Origin: Clostridia bacterium
GTDB taxonomy: Bacteria; Bacillota; Clostridia; Oscillospirales; CAG-272
DNA: 64,000 nucleotides
Direction of reading: 5' to 3'
NCBI GenBank assembly: GCA_017463865.1
Contig: JAFTOI010000017.1
Span: forward strand, 89,392 to 153,391
Shown: positions 1 through 8,103 of the stretch, in pieces
Layout of the letters: every line of letters starts with the position of its first letter
Position numbering within the stretch: the stretch's first letter is position 1
Translations under genes and position numbers: made by a program
The notes under the pieces: model-generated
Told to the model about the DNA's origin: nothing
Seen by the model: only the letters and a program-made list of their open reading frames with translations
Database searches by the model: none

Positions 1-474
1 AGCCGAACGGCTGACCTGCTTTTCGTCGGCGAGGCGCCGGGCGAGCAGGAGGATCTGTCCGGTGTCCCCTTCGTCGGGCGGGCGGGCAAGCTGCTTGACC
101 AATACCTCTTTGCCGTCGACATCCCGCGCGAGGATGTCTACATCGCCAACATCCTCAAGTGCCGCCCGCCGCAGAACCGAGACCCTCTGCCCGAGGAAGA
201 GGACGCTTGCATGGACTACCTCCGCGCGCAGGTAAAGCTGATCGACCCGAAGGTCATCGTCTGCCTCGGGCGCATCTCGGCGATGCGCCTCATCAAGCCC
301 GACTTCCGCATCACCCGCGAGCACGGGCAGTGGTTCGAGCGAGGTAAATATCTCATCACCGCCGTTTATCACCCGGCAGCGCTCCTGCGCGACCCGCGTA
401 AAAAGGAAGAGATGCTGACCGACATGCAAGCCATCCGGGCCAAGCTGGAAGAGCTGGCGGAGGTGCGCGCATGA
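1..474 (+). CDS. Uracil-DNA glycosylase family 4 (5'-truncated by window edge)
   Basis: The last 157 residues of a base-excision repair enzyme that removes uracil from DNA. The reading frame is open from base 1, so the N-terminus lies outside the window. Visible motifs are GEAPGEQED (about residue 11), which forms the uracil-binding/water-activating loop, then LKCRPPQNRDP with a second Cys 16 residues later. That Cys pair is typical of the [4Fe-4S] ligands of family-4 enzymes. YHPAALLRDP near residue 123 is the DNA-binding HPxxLL loop. The stop overlaps the start of the AEC permease gene by 4 bases (ATGA), so the two are probably translationally coupled, although no functional link is evident. 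The family assignment is firm; the substrate range is not visible. Confidence 0.93.
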   Translation, partial: SRTADLLFVGEAPGEQEDLSGVPFVGRAGKLLDQYLFAVDIPREDVYIANILKCRPPQNRDPLPEEEDACMDYLRAQVKLIDPKVIVCLGRISAMRLIKPDFRITREHGQWFERGKYLITAVYHPAALLRDPRKKEEMLTDMQAIRAKLEELAEVRA

Positions 475-1406
475 ACATGGCCTCCCTCATCGGCACGGTC
501 GCGTGCCTGTTCCTGCTGCTGGCGGTCGGCTACCTCGGGCGCAAGCTGAATATCATCGATGACGCCCTCTCGAAGGGGCTGTCACGGCTCATCATCAAGA
601 TTGGCCAGCCGGCGCTCATCATCAATTCGCTGATCCGCACGACCTATGACGCCGACGCCCTCAAGGAGGGCCTCATCATCGTCGTCATCGGCTTCGGCCT
701 GCACATTTTCATGGCGGTCTACGCCTACCTCTCCTGCAAGCCCATCCGCGATCTGGATGAGCGCAAGCTGTCCGAGTTTTCGCTGGTCTTCACTAACTGC
801 GGCTTTATCGGCTTCCCCATCCTCGAGTCGATCTTGGGCGAAACGGGTCTTTTCTGGGGCGCCTTCTTCTTCATCAGCTTCCACACGCTGACCTGGACGT
901 GGGGCATCCTGATCCTCGCGCGCGGGCGGGAGGATATCCGCCCGAAGGTGAAGAACATCTTCCTCAACTACGGCACAGTGCCCTGCGCCATCGGCCTTGC
1001 CATCTATCTCTCGCGCATCCCCCTGCCCGATTTCCTGCTGGATTTCTCCAGCTACCTCGCCTCCCTCTGCACACCGATCTCGATGCTCATCACCGGCGCC
1101 CTGCTGGCGACTCTGCCGGTCAAGCAGATGTTCTGCTCTGGGCGGCTGTACCTGCTCTGCGCGCAGAAGCTGCTGGTCATCCCGATCCTCGTCTGCGTCA
1201 TCATGCACCTGTGCGGGATCCCGAGCGACTACACCATGTTCGCCACGATCATCTCAGCGCTGCCCTCAGCGGCCGTGATCACCATGTTCGGCGAGCTGTA
1301 CGGGATCAAGCCCTCCTACGCCGCCCTGATGGTGGGCATGACCTCGCTGCTCTCGGTCGTAACGCTCCCCTGCGTCATGTGGGTAGCTGAGCGGGTGTTG
1401 GGGTGA
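471..1406 (+). CDS. AEC-family permease (auxin efflux carrier / malate permease type)
   Basis: A 311-residue integral membrane protein with about ten hydrophobic segments in the two-fold repeat of the auxin efflux carrier (AEC) family. Typical landmarks are the N-terminal LLLAVGYLGRKLNIID and the early SRLIIKIGQPALI segment, the FTNCGFIGFPI segment in the middle, and SALPSAAVITMFGELYG near the C-terminus. Bacterial members export or import small organic anions such as malate; the substrate cannot be told here. The start overlaps the uracil-DNA glycosylase stop (ATGA). An in-frame ATG six bases downstream is possible. The NERD gene follows after 3 bases but differs sharply in base composition. 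Confidence 0.88.
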   Translation: MNMASLIGTVACLFLLLAVGYLGRKLNIIDDALSKGLSRLIIKIGQPALIINSLIRTTYDADALKEGLIIVVIGFGLHIFMAVYAYLSCKPIRDLDERKLSEFSLVFTNCGFIGFPILESILGETGLFWGAFFFISFHTLTWTWGILILARGREDIRPKVKNIFLNYGTVPCAIGLAIYLSRIPLPDFLLDFSSYLASLCTPISMLITGALLATLPVKQMFCSGRLYLLCAQKLLVIPILVCVIMHLCGIPSDYTMFATIISALPSAAVITMFGELYGIKPSYAALMVGMTSLLSVVTLPCVMWVAERVLG

Positions 1407-1409
1407 TTT

Positions 1410-2687
1410 ATGGAAGATATCCGGCAAGTCTACAAGCAGCTGACTGCTGTCGACATTGAAAAGCAGCGCAAACTCTGGGATGAACGTGGAAAAGGATATT
1501 ATGGGGAATTTCAAGTTCTAAAATATTTGTACCAAAACATTACCGGCAACTGCAAAATTTTAATGAATCTGCAAATTCCCACACCATATAATACACTCAC
1601 CGAAATTGACCTTTTGATGATTCACGAAACTGGTATTTACGTTTTTGAAATCAAACATTATAAAGGCCGAATTTACGGTACCAGCAACAAACCTAAATGG
1701 ACACAATACTTTCGAACCGCACCCAATCACACATTTGATAGCCCAGTTGGACAAAATAGTTATCACATTCAAGCACTAAAGCGATTGATCCCAAATGAGA
1801 ATTTCTATTCGCTAATTGTTTTCACACACGAAGATTGCGTGCTGAAAATTGAAAATCTTTCCACCGATTTGGTTATCTGCAAGCTGGACGAACTGCATAG
1901 TATATTGAACGAAAAAATATCCAAACTGTCTGCTGTATACACCATGGAGAACATTGATCAATTATTCCAACAGCTTGCAAAATACTCCCCAATGAGCAAT
2001 GAAATCCAGCTGAATGATCTTCTGCCAGAAGCACCACTCTACACTTATTTCGAACAATTAAAAGTCTCTCTAGATGACGCAGTCACCCACGCAAAAAATA
2101 CAGAAAAGCAGCATAAAAAGGCTTTTTGGATATCCCTAACCGCCTGTATACTGACAGCAACACTCGTAATTTGCGGTTGCCTCAAATATTGTAACGCAAA
2201 AATTACAGAAGCTGAAGCACAACTGAATGAATTTGCTCAAAATTTCAAGCATGTCGACGAAATAGATAATCCGTATGTAAAAGCTGTCAACAGCATTGTT
2301 ACAATATCTTCTATTGAACTCAACATCTCAGATTCACTTGAAAACACTGTTACATTTCGTGCTACACTCTCTGTATCTGGCGCCGATTATGGTATTGCCT
2401 GGAACGAAAATAGCCAGTATATTGTCATAACCAAAGATGGAAAGGTTCACGAATATGCTATGTTTGGAGAAGCAAATCCTTTCTATTCATTTTCAAATCG
2501 AATTGGTCCGCCTGGTTCAGCGGCATACCCCTCTGCATCCACATTGGAAACAAAACAGTTTTTTGGCATACAATCTCCAGATGACATAGCCTATATAAAA
2601 ATAAAAAATGTCTCTGTCTGGAGCGTTTCCTATTACTCAAAAATGCTGCACAACGATCTTGAATTAGAACTTTATAAATCCGAATAA
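1410..2687 (+). CDS. NERD (nuclease-related) domain membrane protein, AT-rich
   Basis: A 425-residue protein whose N-terminal part matches the nuclease-related domain (NERD, PD-(D/E)xK-like fold). It has YYGEF at residues 30-34, TEIDLLMI with Asp67, and VFEIKHYKG with Glu80 and Lys82, the usual acidic/ExK catalytic arrangement. It continues with VGQNSYHIQALKRLI. One transmembrane segment lies at about 238-258. The C-terminal ~160 residues are predicted outside or beta-rich and carry no motif I recognise. Base composition is strikingly AT-rich compared with both neighbours, suggesting acquisition by transfer. It is packed 3 bases after the AEC gene and ends exactly on a perfect 21-bp hairpin. 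Whether it cuts DNA is unknown. Confidence 0.8.
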   Translation: MEDIRQVYKQLTAVDIEKQRKLWDERGKGYYGEFQVLKYLYQNITGNCKILMNLQIPTPYNTLTEIDLLMIHETGIYVFEIKHYKGRIYGTSNKPKWTQYFRTAPNHTFDSPVGQNSYHIQALKRLIPNENFYSLIVFTHEDCVLKIENLSTDLVICKLDELHSILNEKISKLSAVYTMENIDQLFQQLAKYSPMSNEIQLNDLLPEAPLYTYFEQLKVSLDDAVTHAKNTEKQHKKAFWISLTACILTATLVICGCLKYCNAKITEAEAQLNEFAQNFKHVDEIDNPYVKAVNSIVTISSIELNISDSLENTVTFRATLSVSGADYGIAWNENSQYIVITKDGKVHEYAMFGEANPFYSFSNRIGPPGSAAYPSASTLETKQFFGIQSPDDIAYIKIKNVSVWSVSYYSKMLHNDLELELYKSE

Positions 2688-2730
2688 GCGAAAGAAGGAC
2701 GAAAGCTATGCTTTCGTCCTTCTTTCGCTT
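2686..2730. terminator. Perfect 21-bp inverted repeat, bidirectional terminator
   Basis: The arms 2686-2706 and 2710-2730 are perfectly complementary around a 3-base loop. The hairpin lies between two convergent genes, starting in the stop codon of the NERD gene and ending one base before the last codon of the membrane protein on the other strand. Confidence 0.85.
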
Positions 2731-2731
2731 A

Positions 2732-3523
2732 TCACCACAGGCGGCGCTTGCGCTCGACCTGCTGTCCGTCGACGGCCAGATAGCTGAACCCGACGCCGTC
2801 AAAGCCGGCCTGAATCAGGTGCCCGTCGATCTGCGCGTTGAGCGCGTGGGCCGTCTCGAGCCCCATGGCGATCTCGTCGTACACCATGCCGTCGATGACC
2901 AGCTCATTGACCTGCTTCACGCGGCGATAGCAGATGCGGTGGCCGAGTACCTCGGCTTCGAGCAGCACACGCGCCTTGACCGACATGTCTGCAGGCCGCG
3001 GCTCGGCCGGTGCGGCCTCGGGGTCAAGACCGCGCTGCTCGGCCTCGGCCTCCGCCCAGCTGTCCGCCGGCGTGGCACTGAGCTGATGGCCGTAGCGGAC
3101 GCCGATGATGAGATAGTACAGCACCCAGGCGTGGATCAGCGCATCCATCACACCCGACAGCTCCTGCAGCAGCAGGTACAGTCCAACCAGAACCAGCGTA
3201 TCGAGAATGAACATCACCAGCGCGGCGATCATCCAACCGTAATGCTTTTTGCTCATCATCCAGCACAGAATGTAGGTTGCGAGAATGACCGCAGTCAGGC
3301 AGATGCACACCGTCAAAACCGCGCTGTTTTCACTGACGATGCCGACCGCCACGGCATAATACGGAACAGTGGCCGAAAACAACATCATCACGCCGGAATT
3401 GACCGCCAGCAGGATCAGATTGACCACAGTAAAGGCGATCATCAGCAACAGATTGTGCCGCGCGACAGTGTATTTTTGCTGCGCGACCGCGTGTGACGGA
3501 CGGTGATCATTGGTTTTGTTCAT
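2732..3523 (-). CDS. Integral membrane protein of unknown function
   Basis: A 263-residue protein. Residues ~20-150 contain four or five hydrophobic segments (for example LLLMIAFTVVNLILLAVNSG, LTVCICLTAVILATYILCW, AALVMFILDTLVLVGLYLLL). A soluble C-terminal half follows, with an Ala/Glu/Pro-rich linker and a compact domain containing ELVIDGMVYDEIAMGLE and HLIQAGFDGVGFSYLAVDGQQV. A strong ribosome site (AAGGAGG) lies 7 bases before the ATG. A promoter TTGCAA-17-TATAAT sits 30-60 bases upstream. I do not recognise a named family. It is monocistronic by context, bounded by its own promoter and the convergent terminator. Confidence 0.7.
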   Translation of the reverse strand: MNKTNDHRPSHAVAQQKYTVARHNLLLMIAFTVVNLILLAVNSGVMMLFSATVPYYAVAVGIVSENSAVLTVCICLTAVILATYILCWMMSKKHYGWMIAALVMFILDTLVLVGLYLLLQELSGVMDALIHAWVLYYLIIGVRYGHQLSATPADSWAEAEAEQRGLDPEAAPAEPRPADMSVKARVLLEAEVLGHRICYRRVKQVNELVIDGMVYDEIAMGLETAHALNAQIDGHLIQAGFDGVGFSYLAVDGQQVERKRRLW

Positions 3524-3553
3524 AGTAGGCCTCCTTGTCGGTGATTTTTCATC

Positions 3554-3582
3554 ATTATACCATGGTTTTTTCCGTTTTGCAA
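3554..3582 (-). promoter_or_regulatory. Promoter of the 2732-3523 membrane protein
   Basis: On the minus strand TTGCAA (3577-3582) and TATAAT (3554-3559) are separated by 17 bases, about 30 bases from the start codon. Confidence 0.75.
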
Positions 3583-3691
3583 CAATTTTCTTAATTGGAT
3601 GTCAAATTGGAGGTCAATGTAAATACAAAAACTTCAGTCCCGCTTAACCTTCGCTTCAGCAGGATTCTCTTCCATTTCCCCGAAAATGTGG

Positions 3692-3718
3692 TATAATGAA
3701 AGCACAAAAGCGCTTTTG
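3692..3718 (+). promoter_or_regulatory. Extended -10 promoter and palindromic operator, XRE copy 1
   Basis: TGTGG directly precedes TATAAT at 3692-3697. Seven bases downstream is the perfect 14-bp palindrome CAAAAGCGCTTTTG (3705-3718), where it would overlap the transcription start. The same arrangement recurs upstream of the neighbouring paralogue. The inner AAAGCGCTTT also matches the core of CcpA-type (LacI-family) cre sites, so either autoregulation or catabolite control is possible. Confidence 0.65.
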
Positions 3719-3741
3719 AATCCATTTTCGGAGGAAACGAT

Positions 3742-4845
3742 ATGAATATTGGCGAAATCATCAGAGCCGCCCGCCGCGAGCGCGATATGACGCAGGAACA
3801 GCTGGCTGAATATCTGAATCTGTCGGTCTCAGCTGTCAGCCAGTGGGAGAGCGGCAGGACGATGCCCGACCTTGGCATGATTCCCGCCATCTGCAATTTG
3901 TTCGGCATCAGTGCAGACCGTTTGCTGGGCATTGACCTGGAGCAGCGTGAGGCGCGGATCAAGTCTATCTGGGATGAGGCGGGCAAATACTCGGGGCGGG
4001 GCTATTATGACGAGGCGCGGGCTATCCTCGAGGACGGCCTGCGGGAGTTTCCCGACAGCTATGGGTTGATGAGTGATTTGATGTTCATCGCCTACTGGCA
4101 GGGGCAGGAGCGGCAGGAGGGCGAGGCGCGCTTCGATGAAGCCATCCGGTTGGGGGAGGCGATCCTTGCCGGCTGCACCGAGGACAATATCCGGCACAGC
4201 GCTATCCAGATCCTCTGCTACTCCTATACTGCCCGAGGTGAGACCGACCGCGCGGAGGCATTGGCACGGAAGATGCCCACCATCTGCATCGCGCAGGAGT
4301 GCCTGATGTCGCACATCAAACAGGGCACCGAGGGCTACCGCGCGGCGCAGGCCGAGGCAAACGACCTGCTGCAGCACCTTGAGGTACGCATCGGCTGCAT
4401 GAATCTCAAGCTGGACGACGGCAGCCGCGCCTACACCTCCGCCGAGCGTGCCGCGCTCAACGACAAGCTGATCGCGCTGCTTCATCTGCTCTTCGAGGAG
4501 GGGGACTTCGGCTTTTACCACACCCACCTCTGCGGCACTCACCGCGAGCAGGCCGCCTATTATGCCAAGCTCGGCGACGCGGTGCAGACTCTGCGCCATC
4601 TCAGCGCCGCCGCTGACCATGCCGTCGGCTTCCTGCAGTGGACGGAGCATCCCGTGCCCCACACCTCGCTGATCTTCCGGGGCAGCGGCGGATACGGCTC
4701 CTTCGGCACCGGCGACACCGACAACGATGCTGCCCAGGTGCTCAAGGCGATCGAGCATGCGCGGTATGAGTTTGTACGCGATGCGCCGGAGCTGGCCGCG
4801 ATCCGTGAGCGGCTCGCGCCTTATGCCGACAAGTGGTCGGTGTGA
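3742..4845 (+). CDS. XRE-family transcriptional regulator, tandem copy 1
   Basis: A 367-residue protein. Residues 1-65 form a Cro/CI-type helix-turn-helix (IGEIIRAARRERDMTQEQLA, then the recognition helix in SVSAVSQWESGRTMPDLGM, ending LLGIDLE). Residues ~75-367 are an alpha-helical, TPR-like region (EARAILEDGLREFPDSYGLM, HSAIQILCYSYTARGETDRAEAL), probably a sensor or protein-interaction module. GGAGG lies just ahead of the ATG. It is followed 138 bases later by a paralogue of the same length and architecture, and the last 92 coding bases of the two are almost identical. No obvious target gene lies next to the pair, so they may regulate themselves or distant genes. Confidence 0.85.
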   Translation: MNIGEIIRAARRERDMTQEQLAEYLNLSVSAVSQWESGRTMPDLGMIPAICNLFGISADRLLGIDLEQREARIKSIWDEAGKYSGRGYYDEARAILEDGLREFPDSYGLMSDLMFIAYWQGQERQEGEARFDEAIRLGEAILAGCTEDNIRHSAIQILCYSYTARGETDRAEALARKMPTICIAQECLMSHIKQGTEGYRAAQAEANDLLQHLEVRIGCMNLKLDDGSRAYTSAERAALNDKLIALLHLLFEEGDFGFYHTHLCGTHREQAAYYAKLGDAVQTLRHLSAAADHAVGFLQWTEHPVPHTSLIFRGSGGYGSFGTGDTDNDAAQVLKAIEHARYEFVRDAPELAAIRERLAPYADKWSV

Positions 4846-4934
4846 ATCAAGCCACACCGTTCCCCTGTAAAAATTCCAGTCCTGCTTTACCTCGAATGCA
4901 GAAACATTCTCTTCCCATTCCTGCGCAGTTGTGG

Positions 4935-4962
4935 TACAATAAAAACAACAAAAGCGCTTTTG
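4935..4962 (+). promoter_or_regulatory. Promoter and palindromic operator, XRE copy 2
   Basis: TACAAT (4935-4940) is preceded by TTGTGG and followed, 8 bases later, by the same perfect palindrome CAAAAGCGCTTTTG (4949-4962) found at copy 1. An upstream block (ATTCTCTTCC, about 4906-4916) is also shared with copy 1, showing that the promoter was duplicated along with the gene. Confidence 0.65.
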
Positions 4963-4983
4963 ATCTTTTTTGGAGGAGAATTC

Positions 4984-6078
4984 ATGAACATAGGCGAAAC
5001 CATCAAGAAAGCCCGCCGTGACCGGGACATGACGCAGGAGCAGCTGGCCGAGTATCTGCACCTCAGTGTTTCCGCTGTCTCCCAGTGGGAGCTGGGCAAG
5101 ACCATGCCTGACCTCGCGACCATCCCCGCCATCTGCAACCTGTTCGGCATCACCTCGGACGAGCTGCTTGGGATCAACGTGAAGCGGCGGGACGCGCGGA
5201 TCAAGGAAATCCGCGTTGAGGCGAACAAATATTCCTCGCGGGGCTATCATGCCGAGGCGCGGGCGATCCTCGAGCAGGGAGTGCGCGAATTTCCGGACAG
5301 CTATTCGCTGATGACGGCACTGATGTTCCTTTCGTTCAATTACCGCGAGGATAGCGCCGGCGGCCTCGATGAAGCGATCCGCCTCGGCGAAGCCATCCTC
5401 GCCGGCTGTACCGAGGACAACTACCGCCATTCTGCGATCCAGATTCTGTGCTATGCCTATGCCCACCGCGGCGAGATCGAACGAGCGGTGAAGCTGGCCG
5501 ATACTATGCCGATGCTGTGCATCTCCAACGAGTGTCTGATGCCCCATATCAAGCAGGGAACTGCTGCCTATCGCGCCCGGCAGGAGGAGCTGAACGCGCT
5601 GTTGGATGTGATGGGGACGGCGCTGGTCTGCATGAACGGAAAGCTGGACGACGGCAGCCGTCCCTACACGGAAGCAGAGAACGCCGCCCTGCGCGGCAAG
5701 CAGCTTGCGCTGCTTGACCTCCTGTTTGAAGAGGGAGATCTCGGGTTTTATCATACCCGCGTCTGCGAGACCCACGTCGAGCAGGCGGAGTATTATGCCG
5801 GGCTGTCCGATGCACAGCAGACGCTCGCCCATCTTCGCGCCGCCGCTGACCATGCCATCGCCTTCCTGCAGTGGACATCTGCACCGCAGGCGCATACTTC
5901 GCTGGCTTTTCGCGGGTACGGAAAGTATATCAGCTTCTCCACCGGTGATACCGACAACACCGCCGCCGGCCTGCTCGCCAAGCTCGAGCATGCGCGGTAT
6001 GAGTTTGTACGCGATACGCCGGAGCTGGCCGCGATCCGTGAGCGGCTCGCGCCTTATGCCGACAAGTGGTCGGTCTAG
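4984..6078 (+). CDS. XRE-family transcriptional regulator, tandem copy 2
   Basis: A 364-residue paralogue of the gene at 3742-4845. The helix-turn-helix is at residues 1-65 (MTQEQLAEYLHLSVSAVSQW, LGKTMPDLATIPAICNLFGI), followed by the same TPR-like helical region. The ATG at 4984 was chosen because AGGAGGA lies 6-12 bases upstream and the N-terminus then aligns with copy 1 (MNIGE). An ATG 24 bases earlier lies inside the palindrome region and is unlikely. It ends in a strong terminator. Protein similarity is moderate in the middle but the 3' ends are nearly identical at DNA level, which suggests gene conversion or strong recent homogenisation there. Confidence 0.85.
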   Translation: MNIGETIKKARRDRDMTQEQLAEYLHLSVSAVSQWELGKTMPDLATIPAICNLFGITSDELLGINVKRRDARIKEIRVEANKYSSRGYHAEARAILEQGVREFPDSYSLMTALMFLSFNYREDSAGGLDEAIRLGEAILAGCTEDNYRHSAIQILCYAYAHRGEIERAVKLADTMPMLCISNECLMPHIKQGTAAYRARQEELNALLDVMGTALVCMNGKLDDGSRPYTEAENAALRGKQLALLDLLFEEGDLGFYHTRVCETHVEQAEYYAGLSDAQQTLAHLRAAADHAIAFLQWTSAPQAHTSLAFRGYGKYISFSTGDTDNTAAGLLAKLEHARYEFVRDTPELAAIRERLAPYADKWSV

Positions 6079-6084
6079 TCCAAC

Positions 6085-6112
6085 AAAAAAAGCCCCTTTC
6101 GGGGCTTTTTTC
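6085..6112 (+). terminator. Rho-independent terminator after XRE copy 2
   Basis: AAAAAAGCCCC, a short TTTC loop, then GGGGCTTTTTT. The A- and T-flanks would allow termination in both directions, fitting the convergent gene that ends at 6112. Confidence 0.9.
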
Positions 6113-6510
6113 TATTCCGCCATCCCGAACACCCGCCGGCGCAGGGTGCGGCATACCCCCGCCATCGGCAGGCAGAGCGCGAACCACAGCGCCGAGTAGA
6201 GCACCGACACCTGCCCCCACAGATTGAGCGGCAGGTTCGAGTAGTCCCACACCGCTAAGTCCAGCCACAGGTTCACGACCACCCCCACGCAGAGCTCGGC
6301 GGCGGTGATGATCCCGGCGCCCGCCAGCGCCCGCTGCCACAGCGGGCGGCGGCTGACGGCGCAGATGCGGTAGTAGAGCGCGAAGCAGACCGCTCCCGTC
6401 AGCGCCATGCTCCAGTGCGACCACCCCCGCCACGCGACCTCGAGGGCGTAGTAGCCCACCCCGCCGATGGCGGCGACGAGGAAAAACTCAGCAAAACGAT
6501 TACGCGACAT
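6112..6510 (-). CDS. CmpB-like putative ABC-transporter type IV membrane protein
   Basis: A 132-residue polytopic membrane protein with about four hydrophobic segments (FLVAAIGGVGYYALEVAWRG, WSMALTGAVCFALYYRI, AGAGIITAAELCVGVVVNLW, SVLYSALWFALCLPMAGVC). The WRGWSHWSM motif and the ITAAELCVGVVVN segment followed by WDYSNLPLNLWGQ are hallmarks of the Clostridia family often labelled putative ABC-transporter type IV (CmpB). Its function is not established. The ribosome site CGGAGGA precedes the ATG. It is convergent with the XRE pair and shares its terminator. Confidence 0.78.
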   Translation of the reverse strand: MSRNRFAEFFLVAAIGGVGYYALEVAWRGWSHWSMALTGAVCFALYYRICAVSRRPLWQRALAGAGIITAAELCVGVVVNLWLDLAVWDYSNLPLNLWGQVSVLYSALWFALCLPMAGVCRTLRRRVFGMAE

Positions 6511-6606
6511 AGTATCCTCCGAAATGTTCTTCCCTCAGTATGGCCGGATCGTGGGCGGGTCATACGGGGGCGGGGAAATTTGCGGTGCGTTTTTGCGGTG
6601 CGGGGA

Positions 6607-6753
6607 ACACCTCATCCGGCTTGGCTGCACACAGCCAAGCCAGCCTTCCAGCCGAGCTTCGCTCAGCCCGAGGTGAAGGCTTATTTCAGTTCGCGGTTAC
6701 TTAAAGCCTTCCCCTTGAGGGAAAGGTGATCCCGTAGGGACCGGATGAGGTGT
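6607..6753. repeat. Dispersed palindromic repeat, family A, full copy 1
   Basis: A 147-bp MITE-like element bounded by perfect 13-bp terminal inverted repeats, ACACCTCATCCGG (6607-6619) and CCGGATGAGGTGT (6741-6753). The interior holds smaller hairpins (CTTGGCTG/CAGCCAAG) and the words AGCCTTCCAGC and AAGCCTTCCCCTTGAGGG. Related copies are at 8031-8084 and 30432-30571. The stretch 6511-6857 contains this repeat, the nagA promoter and nothing else that I can identify. Confidence 0.8.
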
Positions 6754-6799
6754 AATCTCGCTTTTGTAACTATTTTTACCCAAAAATCGCGCCCGCTTC

Positions 6800-6828
6800 T
6801 TGCATTACGGCGAATAATCTGTTATAAT
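6800..6828 (+). promoter_or_regulatory. Promoter of nagA
   Basis: TTGCAT (6800-6805), a 17-base spacer and TATAAT (6823-6828), 30 bases before the nagA start codon. Confidence 0.85.
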
Positions 6829-6857
6829 AAGGGAAAACACTTTCAGGAGGCAGCTTC

Positions 6858-8012
6858 ATGCAGATCCGATTTACCGATGCGCTCCTTTACGACAGCGCGT
6901 CCGGCCGCTTCGCGCCCGGCACGCTGACCGTCTCCGACGGCGTCATCACTGCCGTCACCGCGCCCGACGCCCCCGCCCCTGCGGCCGACCGCATGGTTTC
7001 GCTCGGCGGCCGCCGCGTCGCGCCTGGCCTGATCGACGTCCACACCCACGGCCGCGCCGGCCATGACTTCACCACCGCCGACGAGAACGCCATGTGCGCG
7101 ATGGCCGCGTCCTACGCGCAGAGCGGCGTCACGGCGCTGATGCCCACCCTTGCCTCGGCGCCGGTCGATGACCTCAAAGCCTCTTCCGCCATGATCGCCG
7201 GCCTGCGGGACGACAGCACCGGCGGTGCGCGATTCCTCGGCGTACATCTCGAGGGACGCTACCTCAACCCGGCCAAGCGGGGCGCGCATGCGCCTGACCT
7301 GATCGCGCCGCTCGATCCCGATGAGCTGGAAGCGGTGGTCTTCCGAATGTGCCCGCCGCCCGTCCATGTCTCGGCTGCGCTCGAGCTGGACAAATCGGGC
7401 GAGTTCCTCGCCCGCATCCGTGCCCTCGGCGGCACGGCGGGGCTGGCGCACACCGCCGCCACCTTTGACGAGGCAATGACCGTGATCGAGCGGGGCGTGA
7501 CGTCCTTCACGCATCTCTTCAACACCATGCCCCCCCTCCACCACCGCGATCCCGGCCCGGTCTGCGCCGCGCTGACCACCGACGCCTATGTCGAGCTGAT
7601 CTGCGACGGCCTGCACCTCCACCCGCGCATGGTGCGGATGGCCTATCAGGCCAAAAAGCGGGGCAAGTTCGTGCTCATCACCGACTCGATGGAGGCGACC
7701 GGCATGGGGGACGGCGTGTACAGCATCGCCGGCCAGCCGGTCATTGTCAAGGACGGCCGGGCCCTGACGCAGGACGGTGCGTTGGCGGGCAGCACGCTGT
7801 CGCTCTTCGACGCCGTGAATAATCTGGCAGCCTTTGCCGACATCCCGTTCGGCGAGGCACTGCTCTGCGCCACCCGCGCGCCGGCTGACATGCTGGGCGT
7901 TGACAACGTCGGCGACCTGCTCCCCGGCCGGATGGCCGACTTCCTTGTGCTGAGCGATGCCGACGTGCCGTCGATCAACGAGGTCTGGCTGGGCGGCATC
8001 AAATACTGCTGA
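6858..8012 (+). CDS. nagA: N-acetylglucosamine-6-phosphate deacetylase
   Basis: A 384-residue amidohydrolase that converts GlcNAc-6-phosphate to glucosamine-6-phosphate and acetate in cytosolic amino-sugar catabolism and cell-wall recycling. The TIM-barrel metal motif DVHTHG is near residue 55. GVHLEGRYLNPAKRGAH carries the catalytic-site Glu and substrate loop. Metal and substrate His residues sit in GLAHTAAT and THLFNTMPPLHHRDPG. The catalytic Asp is in LITDSMEATG, followed by LAGSTLSL. The length is normal for the family. It has its own promoter and a good Shine-Dalgarno (CAGGAGG). No nagB or sugar PTS gene is adjacent. The downstream gap holds half a family-A repeat, so cotranscription with the following membrane gene is possible but unproven. 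Confidence 0.95.
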   Translation: MQIRFTDALLYDSASGRFAPGTLTVSDGVITAVTAPDAPAPAADRMVSLGGRRVAPGLIDVHTHGRAGHDFTTADENAMCAMAASYAQSGVTALMPTLASAPVDDLKASSAMIAGLRDDSTGGARFLGVHLEGRYLNPAKRGAHAPDLIAPLDPDELEAVVFRMCPPPVHVSAALELDKSGEFLARIRALGGTAGLAHTAATFDEAMTVIERGVTSFTHLFNTMPPLHHRDPGPVCAALTTDAYVELICDGLHLHPRMVRMAYQAKKRGKFVLITDSMEATGMGDGVYSIAGQPVIVKDGRALTQDGALAGSTLSLFDAVNNLAAFADIPFGEALLCATRAPADMLGVDNVGDLLPGRMADFLVLSDADVPSINEVWLGGIKYC

Positions 8013-8030
8013 CCTCTCCGCTTCGCGGAA

Positions 8031-8084
8031 ACACCTCATCCGGCGCTGCGCGCCACCTTCCCCTCGAGGGGAAGGCTGATTTCA
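8031..8084. repeat. Dispersed repeat, family A, half copy
   Basis: Begins ACACCTCATCCGGCG, continues with a CGCTGCGCG mini-palindrome and ends in CTTCCCCTCGAGGGGAAG. It lacks the right-hand inverted repeat of the full copies at 6607-6753 and 30432-30571. It sits between nagA and the next start codon. Confidence 0.7.
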
Positions 8085-8103
8085 GAAAGGAAGGCGGGAA
8101 CCG

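Noticed and set aside
582-1208. Long minus-strand frame opposite the AEC permease gene
   Set aside because: Low-complexity Asp/Glu/Arg-rich shadow of a clear permease gene; no ribosome site or motif.
3829-5991. 720-codon minus-strand frame across both XRE genes
   Set aside because: It runs antisense through two genes with strong domain matches, and its length results from GC-rich codon bias.
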